Below are positions 58,367 to 64,000 of a stretch of 64,000 nt of DNA, one piece after another. The translations under genes and the position numbers were made by a program. Source of the stretch: an uncultured Prolixibacteraceae bacterium (GTDB lineage: Bacteria; Bacteroidota; Bacteroidia; Bacteroidales; Prolixibacteraceae); NCBI GenBank assembly GCA_937915865.1, contig CALGIG010000095.1, positions 12,952 to 76,951 of the forward strand, read 5' to 3'. Below the pieces are notes generated by a model. The model was not told where the DNA came from and made no database searches. It worked only from the letters and a program-made list of their open reading frames with translations. Each line of letters begins with the position of its first letter. Within the stretch, counting starts at the first letter, position 1.

Positions 58367-59359
58367 TTATGGAATATTCCTGAAAATTGAAATTTTCAAC
58401 AACAATCCTAAAATCAGCAATAAAGCTCCCGGGAAAGCATATTTCATGTATTCTTCTTCTTTTTTACTGAATTCGTGAACCTCCATTTTCGTTTTTTCCA
58501 ATTTGTCTATTTCTTTATAAATTTCAGCAAGCTTGTTGTTGCTTGTTGCCCTAAAGTATTTCCCATCGGTTGTTTCCGCTATTTTCTGGAGGGTTGGTTC
58601 ATCAATCTTTACCTCCATATCGCGAACCTGAACACCAAACGGGGTTTGTACCGGATAAGGAGCAGTTCCCATAGTTCCAACGCCCACCGTATAAACTCGA
58701 ATTCCAAAGGTTTTTGCAAGCTCGGCAGCTGTAACCGGCGCTATTTCACCACGGTTGTTTTCACCGTCGGTCAACAGAATAATTACCCGGCTAATTGCAT
58801 TACTTTCCTTGAGCCGCGATACTGCTGTTGCCAATCCGTTACCAATGGCAGTTCCATCTTCAATCATGCCGCTTTCAATATTCCTGAAAAGATTAATCAC
58901 TGTTGCATGGTCGGTTGTCAGCGGGCATTGAGTAAAACTTTCTCCTGAAAATACAACAAGCCCAATTTTATCGTTCGGACGACCAGAAATAAATTGTGTA
59001 GCTACGTCTTTGGCAGCTTCCAATCGGTTTGGACGGAAGTCCATTGCTAGCATAGAACTTGAAATATCGAGTGCGATAACAATATCAATTCCTTCAGTAG
59101 TAACATTTTGCCAACTGTTCGACGATTGCGGACGAGCCAATGCCATGATCAGAAAAGACATGCTTGACAGAAAAATTACGAAAACGCTGTGCCTAAAATA
59201 ATATTTCCAGCTTTTTGAGATGCGTGCAAACCCAAGGTTGGAGGAAAATTGCAGACTGGCGCCGAGTTTCTTTTGTCTCCAGATATACCAGGCTATTAAA
59301 GGTATAAACAGAAGAAACAAGTAGAAAAATTCCGGATTTTTATAAATCATACCGTTCAT
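58367..59359 (-). CDS. batA: BatA: VWA-domain membrane protein
   Basis: This 330-residue protein starts at the ATG at 59359; a second in-frame ATG at 59350 is also possible, and a TTG at 59368 is less likely. Membrane helices lie at both ends, and a VWA domain has MIDAS ALDISSSM and TDGENNRGE. It is paralogous to BatB. In the operon it follows a Bat-associated membrane protein with a 9-nt gap, and is co-transcribed with batB-E. The complex is thought to work with MoxR and DUF58 partners in envelope stress. Confidence 0.92.
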   Translation of the reverse strand: MNGMIYKNPEFFYLFLLFIPLIAWYIWRQKKLGASLQFSSNLGFARISKSWKYYFRHSVFVIFLSSMSFLIMALARPQSSNSWQNVTTEGIDIVIALDISSSMLAMDFRPNRLEAAKDVATQFISGRPNDKIGLVVFSGESFTQCPLTTDHATVINLFRNIESGMIEDGTAIGNGLATAVSRLKESNAISRVIILLTDGENNRGEIAPVTAAELAKTFGIRVYTVGVGTMGTAPYPVQTPFGVQVRDMEVKIDEPTLQKIAETTDGKYFRATSNNKLAEIYKEIDKLEKTKMEVHEFSKKEEEYMKYAFPGALLLILGLLLKISIFRNIP

Positions 59360-59368
59360 TTTATTCAA

Positions 59369-60364
59369 TTATTGAACAACAACATCTTCTCCCGGAATGT
59401 CGTCTTTCGGCTTTTCAGGAGTTTTAATTTCTTCTTTCTTTGTTTGGTTAACAAAGAAATAGGCATTCATAAGTGTCAGGTTGTTGTCGTCGGGCAATGG
59501 CGTATATTTTGCAAATTTCACTAAGTCGGCCAGGCTTAAAACATGCTGTAATTGATCCAGTGTTTTTTCGTCCACCAAATCTCTTCTTGGCTTAAGCGTA
59601 TTGATTGTTTCGCTCGAAGTTTGTTCCAAGGCCTGAATTTCGAACCGGTTTACGATATAGGTACGAATCGTATCAGAAATTTCAGAATAATACTGTTTTA
59701 TTTTTTCCTGCTGCCAAAGTTTTTGAGCCTTAATGCGGTCGAGCTCGCGCAAGGCAATAATGTGTGCCGGTTCGGCAGGCTTTTCTGCTTTAACAAATAA
59801 AGGTTTGTTCTTCTTTTTCCAACGGATATAATAGAAAATGAAGAAAACCAAGGCTCCGATCAATATAACCCCTAAAATGTAAGGCATAACTTCTTTCAAT
59901 GTAACAGGAGCTCCATAAACAGTTTTAATGTCAACCGGACCTTTAGTTGTGTCAATTTTCATGGTGTGAACCTGAAACATCAGTTCGCGTGTTGCAGTCG
60001 AATCGAGCACCTGTCCGTTTTTCATCCTGAAATAGAATGGCGGTATCTGGTGTTTACCGCTATCGAACGAAGTAATGTACAATGTTTGTGTCAGGCGCTG
60101 ACGTGTTTTGTCGTCGAGTTTGAATGTGTCTATTTTCGAACGGTTGACCACCTCTACTTTTGAACTGAAAGTATCGGGCACCTGTGGAAACTGTACCTGG
60201 AGTGTTTTGGGCTTTTCAACTTCCAAAAGAAGTTTTAGCTGATCTCCAATGAGAATATGTGTTGAGTCGATACTTGCCTTAACGGTTACCTGCTGGGCTT
60301 TAAGTGAAATATTAACGCTTATAAACGCAACAAGTAAAATGGCATATAACAGTCTATACTTCAT
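59369..60364 (-). CDS. Bat-operon membrane protein of unknown function
   Basis: This 331-residue protein has a signal peptide ending LKAQ at about residue 23. A beta-rich extracytoplasmic domain (about 25-140) includes the BatD-like DSTHILIGDQLKLLLEVEKP. A transmembrane helix follows (about 160-185), then a cytoplasmic helical domain (KLWQQEKIKQYYSEISDTIRTYIVNRFEIQA), resembling DUF4381-like proteins that sit in MoxR-Bat operons. It lies between DUF58 and batA with 12-nt and 9-nt gaps, so it is part of the same transcript and complex. No enzyme motif is seen. Confidence 0.8.
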   Translation of the reverse strand: MKYRLLYAILLVAFISVNISLKAQQVTVKASIDSTHILIGDQLKLLLEVEKPKTLQVQFPQVPDTFSSKVEVVNRSKIDTFKLDDKTRQRLTQTLYITSFDSGKHQIPPFYFRMKNGQVLDSTATRELMFQVHTMKIDTTKGPVDIKTVYGAPVTLKEVMPYILGVILIGALVFFIFYYIRWKKKNKPLFVKAEKPAEPAHIIALRELDRIKAQKLWQQEKIKQYYSEISDTIRTYIVNRFEIQALEQTSSETINTLKPRRDLVDEKTLDQLQHVLSLADLVKFAKYTPLPDDNNLTLMNAYFFVNQTKKEEIKTPEKPKDDIPGEDVVVQ

Positions 60365-60376
60365 AAGAAATTTGTT

Positions 60377-61246
60377 TTATTCCCGTTTCTTAAAAAGGCT
60401 GATCAATGATTTTACATAGTCGTGACTGGTACTGATGCTCACGTAATCAACACGGCTTCGTTTAAACGTATTGTCTAGTTGCATCGATAGTCCGTTCCAC
60501 CATTTTTTGTATGAATCTCTAACGGCTTTATCCGAGCTGTCGATCCAGTTATAGGCTCCTGTTTCGGCATCTTTCAGCTTAATCAGTCCAACATCGGGCA
60601 GTTCAGTTTCACGTTCGTCGTAAATACGCAAAGCAACCACATCGTGCCGGTTGTTGGCAATCGATAATGCGTTTTCCAACGTTTGGTCTTCCTGGATAAA
60701 GTCGGAAATGACAAAAGCCGTACAACGTTTTTTGATAGCATTGGTAAGGTAACGGATTGCGCCTGAAATATCAGTTCCCCGCGATTCAGGTTCAAAGTCA
60801 ATCAATTCTGAGATGATGCGCAAAATGTGGCTTTTCCCCTTTTTAGGCGGAATGAACTTTTCGATTTTATCAGAAAAGAAGATTACTCCAATTTTATCGT
60901 TGTTTTGAATAGCCGAGAAAGCCAATGTCGCAGCAACTTCGGTAACAATGTTCTTCTTTAATTCTACCGACCCAAAGTTACGCGATCCACTCATGTCAAT
61001 GAGCATTACTACGGTCAGTTCTCTTTCTTCTTCGAAAACTTTGACAAAAGGTTTGTTGTAGCGGGCGGTCACATTCCAGTCGATGCTTCGCACATCGTCG
61101 CCAAACTGGTATTCACGAACCTCGCTGAAAGCCATCCCACGTCCTTTAAAAGCACTGTGATACTGGCCAGCAAAGATGTTGCGGCTCAGCCCTCGCGTTT
61201 TTATCTCAATTTTCCGGACTCGTTTTATAAGTTCGCTTGTTTCCAT
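60377..61246 (-). CDS. DUF58-domain protein (VWA-like), Bat operon
   Basis: This 289-residue protein carries the DUF58 signature GRGMAFSEVREYQFGDDVRSIDWNVTARYNKPFVK at about residues 35-70. A VWA-like fold follows with MLIDMSGSRNFGS and a second acidic cluster, FVISDFIQED. DUF58 proteins occur next to MoxR ATPases, which are thought to act on them as chaperones. It is 12 nt before the next Bat gene and 150 nt after moxR. Phased AATGAC repeats lie in that gap. Confidence 0.9.
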   Translation of the reverse strand: METSELIKRVRKIEIKTRGLSRNIFAGQYHSAFKGRGMAFSEVREYQFGDDVRSIDWNVTARYNKPFVKVFEEERELTVVMLIDMSGSRNFGSVELKKNIVTEVAATLAFSAIQNNDKIGVIFFSDKIEKFIPPKKGKSHILRIISELIDFEPESRGTDISGAIRYLTNAIKKRCTAFVISDFIQEDQTLENALSIANNRHDVVALRIYDERETELPDVGLIKLKDAETGAYNWIDSSDKAVRDSYKKWWNGLSMQLDNTFKRSRVDYVSISTSHDYVKSLISLFKKRE

Positions 61247-61287
61247 CTATAAAATTCCAAGTTTCAAGTTCCAGATTCCAAAAAATG

Positions 61288-61374
61288 GTAGTCATTGTTA
61301 GTCATTCGGTAGTCATTGGTGGTCATTTATTGTAAAAGCAATTAAATGACGTGAAACAACTGACTTGTAATGAC
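61288..61374. repeat. Phased short direct repeats upstream of the DUF58 gene
   Basis: GTCATT occurs at 61291, 61301, 61312 and 61322, a spacing of 10, 11 and 10 bp. The complement AATGAC occurs at 61345 and 61369. The spacing equals one helical turn, so it could be a binding array, or just a degenerate repeat. Confidence 0.55.
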
Positions 61375-61395
61375 GCGAAGCTAATAACCTTTCGG

Positions 61396-62391
61396 CTATG
61401 GAACTTCTACTGAATTAAGTATTTCTGCAATGATTTCTTCAGTTGTAATGTTGTTGGCCTCGGCTTCGTAGCTTAATCCAATACGATGACGCATTACGTC
61501 GGGACAAACAGCGCGAATGTCTTCAGGAATGACATAGCCACGACGTTTGATGAAGGCATAAGCCTTGGCTGCCTGTGCCAGGCTGATACTTGCACGCGGC
61601 GAACCTCCATAAGCAATCATGTCGGCATATTTATCGAGTTTATAAGCTTTCGGGTCGCGGGTTGCATACACGATGTCGACAATGTATTTCTGGATTTTTT
61701 CGTCCATGTACACATCTTTCACCACATCGCGTGCTTTCATAATATCAGCAGGTCTCATCACTTTCGAAGCTGTAGGGAAAGTTTTCAGAAGATTTTGCTG
61801 GATAATGAGTTTTTCTTCTTCCTTGGTTGGGTAGCTAATTACCACTTTCAGCATAAAACGGTCGACCTGAGCTTCGGGAAGCGGATATGTCCCTTCCTGT
61901 TCAATCGGGTTCTGTGTAGCCATTACAAGGAATGGTTCTTCGAGTTTATAGGTGTTTTCGCCAATGGTAATCTGGCGTTCCTGCATGGCTTCGAGCAATG
62001 CCGACTGCACTTTGGCGGGTGCACGGTTAATTTCATCGGCCAGAACGAAGTTCGTAAATATTGGGCCTTTTTTAACTACAAATTCTTCCTTTTTCTGACT
62101 GTAAATCATTGTGCCCAAAAGGTCGGCAGGCAAAAGGTCGGGCGTGAATTGGATGCGGGCAAATTTAGCATCAATACTGGTTGCCAGCGTGTTGATAGCG
62201 AGTGTTTTTGCCAATCCGGGAACACCTTCCAGAAGGATATGTCCACCTGAAAGAAGTCCGACCAAAAGACTCTCAACCAAATGTTTCTGACCTACAATCA
62301 CCTTGTTCATTTCCATACTGATAATGTCGACAAATGAACTCTCTCTTTGGATTCTTTCGTTTAATTCACGGATGTCAATTGCTTGGTTCAT
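61396..62391 (-). CDS. moxR: MoxR-family AAA+ ATPase
   Basis: This 331-residue ATPase starts at the ATG at 62391; an upstream frame to 62448 is less likely. Walker A is EGVPGLAKT, Walker B is LADEINRAP, sensor 1 is LVMATQNPIEQEGT and the arginine finger region is LPEAQVDRFML. MoxR ATPases act as chaperones for VWA-domain proteins and are the usual first gene of Bat operons. It heads the whole 62391-53776 transcript. It is divergent from truA. Confidence 0.93.
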   Translation of the reverse strand: MNQAIDIRELNERIQRESSFVDIISMEMNKVIVGQKHLVESLLVGLLSGGHILLEGVPGLAKTLAINTLATSIDAKFARIQFTPDLLPADLLGTMIYSQKKEEFVVKKGPIFTNFVLADEINRAPAKVQSALLEAMQERQITIGENTYKLEEPFLVMATQNPIEQEGTYPLPEAQVDRFMLKVVISYPTKEEEKLIIQQNLLKTFPTASKVMRPADIMKARDVVKDVYMDEKIQKYIVDIVYATRDPKAYKLDKYADMIAYGGSPRASISLAQAAKAYAFIKRRGYVIPEDIRAVCPDVMRHRIGLSYEAEANNITTEEIIAEILNSVEVP

Positions 62392-62434
62392 ATTTTGTTC
62401 TGATAAATGTTTTTTATTTTGTTTTTTCGAGACA

Positions 62435-62442
62435 CGAAAATA
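62435..62442 (-). promoter_or_regulatory. Weak -7 element (TATTTTCG) of the moxR-bat operon
   Basis: TATTTTCG on the minus strand differs from TAnnTTTG at one position and lies 43 nt upstream of the moxR ATG. Confidence 0.3.
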
Positions 62443-62561
62443 AATCATACATGCCTGAAAATGGGCTAATTTTAGTTAAATTTTGTTAAGCTTTTGCCCC
62501 ATAAAAAGGCCGGTGAAATTAATAAATTCATCACTATTAACAGAATATGTTGTAGCTTTTT

Positions 62562-62569
62562 TAATTTTG
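62562..62569 (+). promoter_or_regulatory. -7 promoter element (TAATTTTG) of truA
   Basis: An exact TAnnTTTG match, 15 nt before the TTG at 62585, giving a very short leader. It makes the longer frame from 62483 impossible as the start. Confidence 0.55.
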
Positions 62570-62584
62570 CTCAAAATTAAATCA

Positions 62585-63346
62585 TTGGCACAAAGGTATT
62601 TTATAGAACTGGCTTATAGAGGTACCAACTTTCATGGCTGGCAATTTCAGCCCAATGCGGCTTCTGTACAGGAATGTCTTGAGAAAGCATTATCGGCTAT
62701 CACCCGCGAGAAAATTGCAGTGACAGGCGCAGGACGTACTGATACCGGAGTTCATGCCAGCTACTATGTGGCGCATTTCGATTCGGGAAAGCAAAACCTC
62801 GATTCTCGTGATTTTGTGTATAAACTGAATAGTTTTTTGGGCGATGATATTGTTATTTTCAAAGTTACCAAGGTTTCTTCGGAAGCTCATGCCCGGTTCG
62901 ATGCTGTTTCCAGAACTTACCAGTATCATCTGAATTTACTGAAAGACCCGTTTGCACTGGAAACTTCGTGGCATTTTTTCCGTCCGCTGGACTTGGTGCA
63001 AATGAATGCCGCCTGCCATATTTTATTTGAATATATTGACTTTACCAGTTTTAGTAAGTTACACACCGATGTGAAAACCAATAATTGCAAAGTATATTTA
63101 GCGGAGTGGTCGCAAAACGGGAATAGCATTGTGTTTACAGTGAAAGCTGATCGTTTTTTGCGAAACATGGTTAGGGCGCTGGTGGGTACTTTTATCGAAG
63201 TTGGTTTGGGCAAACTAGATTTGGCTGGGTTTAGACAAGTGATCGAGCAGAAGGACAGGGGAGCGGCAGGCACCTCAGTTCCGGCGCATGGTTTGTTTTT
63301 AACCGATATTGAATACCCGGAGACGATCTTCATGAGGACTATATAG
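62585..63346 (+). CDS. truA: tRNA pseudouridine(38-40) synthase TruA, TTG start
   Basis: This 253-residue enzyme converts U38-40 of tRNA anticodon stems to pseudouridine. The catalytic Asp is D53 in GAGRTDTGVHAS; the N-terminal ELAYRGTNFHGWQ, VSRTYQYH and SFSKLHTD segments are also family markers. There is no ATG in frame near the N-terminus. A TTG at 62585 gives MAQRYFIELAY, which fits known TruA starts, and the promoter element at 62562-62569 lies just before it. The gene is divergent from moxR. Confidence 0.92.
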   Translation: MAQRYFIELAYRGTNFHGWQFQPNAASVQECLEKALSAITREKIAVTGAGRTDTGVHASYYVAHFDSGKQNLDSRDFVYKLNSFLGDDIVIFKVTKVSSEAHARFDAVSRTYQYHLNLLKDPFALETSWHFFRPLDLVQMNAACHILFEYIDFTSFSKLHTDVKTNNCKVYLAEWSQNGNSIVFTVKADRFLRNMVRALVGTFIEVGLGKLDLAGFRQVIEQKDRGAAGTSVPAHGLFLTDIEYPETIFMRTI

Positions 63347-63410
63347 CAATAGCTCCTTTCTGTTTGCTTCGGTCGCGTGGGGTTTACACTTCAGCAATAC
63401 TTTTTACTCT

Positions 63411-63761
63411 TTATTTTACTTCGTCGGTTAATTTGGACGATAGCGTTTTTAATTCGCTGTATGTCATGTTTAGTAAGGTTTTCTTTATATCGATGGTTGG
63501 TGATTCTCCATGTTTAAGCTTTGTTATAGGATGATCGTCGGCAATAATTTCATTCTTGTTCGGATACCACTCCAGTAAGTCGTTTGGTTCGCACTTTAAT
63601 ATCACACAAAGCTTTTCGATGTGGTCTAACCTGAAAGTTTTTGTTTTACTATTTAAAAGTGAATGGGCTGAATGCGGGGTAAACCCGGCTTTTACCAAAA
63701 AGGTATAGGGACGTTCAATTCCGTGAACCTTGAATATTGGATTAAGGTTAAGTGCCAGCAT
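63411..63761 (-). CDS. Small XRE-type HTH regulator
   Basis: This 116-residue protein starts at the ATG at 63761; the frame upstream to 63803 is less likely. Residues about 5-65 look like an XRE HTH (YTFLVKAGFTPHSAHSLLNSKTKTFRLDHIEKLCVILKCEPNDLLEW). The C-terminal 40 residues are helical without a known domain. It is convergent with truA and alone within the window. The regulon is unknown. Confidence 0.75.
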   Translation of the reverse strand: MLALNLNPIFKVHGIERPYTFLVKAGFTPHSAHSLLNSKTKTFRLDHIEKLCVILKCEPNDLLEWYPNKNEIIADDHPITKLKHGESPTIDIKKTLLNMTYSELKTLSSKLTDEVK

Positions 63762-64000
63762 GTTATTTTTGTTAAAAATAGAATATATAGTGGTAAAAAC
63801 CAAAAGTACTAAAATAAAAGTACAAAATATAATGTAATAATCTATAGTTACTATTAAAAATAGCTAATCGAATTTTATAATAGCTAAAATAATATTTTTA
63901 TTTTCTGAATTGACTATGTAAATATCTAAATTGACCATCTCCCGGAAATTGGATTGGTCAAGTTCTACAATCCGGTCATATCGGGGGTTTAAAGATTTTT
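63762..64000. other. AT-rich upstream region of the HTH regulator gene, cut by window edge
   Basis: No gene is visible. A pair of AAAAGTAC direct repeats (near 63802 and 63816) and a TTGACCA/TGGTCAA inverted repeat (63931-63961) are candidate regulatory sites. The upstream gene lies outside the window. Confidence 0.4.

Noticed and set aside
61486..62250. Plus-strand open frame opposite moxR
   Set aside because: It is antisense to a gene with full AAA+ motifs and has no promoter or domain.
1..64000. tRNA, rRNA or tmRNA genes
   Set aside because: No clover-leaf with a CCA-like end or rRNA signature was found by eye on either strand; a covariance-model scan would be needed to exclude them fully.

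Overview
The window looks like a chromosomal segment of a Bacteroidota genome, most likely Bacteroidales/Marinilabiliales-type. The evidence is gene content plus many promoter-like TAnnTTTG (-7) elements placed 20-40 nt before start codons, with AT-rich leaders and no Shine-Dalgarno sequences. Typical Bacteroidota content includes a complete Bat (aerotolerance) operon with MoxR and DUF58 genes, an ExbB-ExbD-ExbD-TonB operon with a PstS-like protein and a TPR protein, a GH92 mannosidase, ECF sigma/anti-sigma pairs, and a FabI with an extended tail. The species is not identifiable from the sequence alone.

Layout. 1-8.2 kb: edge-truncated MNT nucleotidyltransferase, YkuD/YafK-type enzyme, thioesterase, SAM methyltransferase with a structured leader, a Lys/Ala repeat protein, a minus-strand operon (WG-repeat protein, GH92 mannosidase, short QueG-like Fe-S protein), and an MFS transporter. 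8.3-14.1 kb: NarL-type response regulator and TPR histidine kinase, divergent from an OmpA-type protein and two paralogous secreted proteins; a palindrome sits midway between the two divergent promoters. 14.4-18.7 kb: threonine dehydratase, a membrane protein, an ECF sigma factor with a membrane partner, and a GlxA-type regulator. 18.9-22.9 kb (minus): GAPDH, peptide deformylase, and an XRE-Fic-Crp/Fnr gene run with a perfect 23-bp palindrome at its start. 23-27.9 kb: a three-gene sugar-phosphate cluster (PHP protein, class II aldolase/SDR fusion, SorE-like reductase) riddled with GC-rich palindromes, two loci of which lie in frame inside genes. 28-33.6 kb: VWA protein, a REP-like array with a RAYT transposase gene in the middle, and an ECF sigma/anti-sigma pair. 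33.7-39.5 kb: transaldolase-like aldolase, rhodanese-thioredoxin fusion, HNH endonuclease, a Gly-rich secreted protein and several palindromic or MITE-like elements. 39.9-46.9 kb: TonB-energising operon. 47.3-53.5 kb: lipoprotein metallopeptidase, indolepyruvate oxidoreductase-like IorAB, tRNA-editing-type deacylase, FabI. 53.8-62.4 kb (minus): batE-D-C-B-A, a Bat-associated membrane protein, DUF58 and moxR. 62.6-64 kb: truA on a TTG start, and a small HTH regulator.

Themes. Cell-envelope functions dominate (TonB energisation, Bat complex, OmpA operon, VWA and TPR proteins, YkuD). The most unusual material is non-coding: at least seven families of palindromic elements, including a REP/RAYT array of ~150-bp units and GC-rich palindromes that add in-frame residues to the N-termini of two metabolic enzymes. 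No rRNA, tRNA or CRISPR array was recognised.
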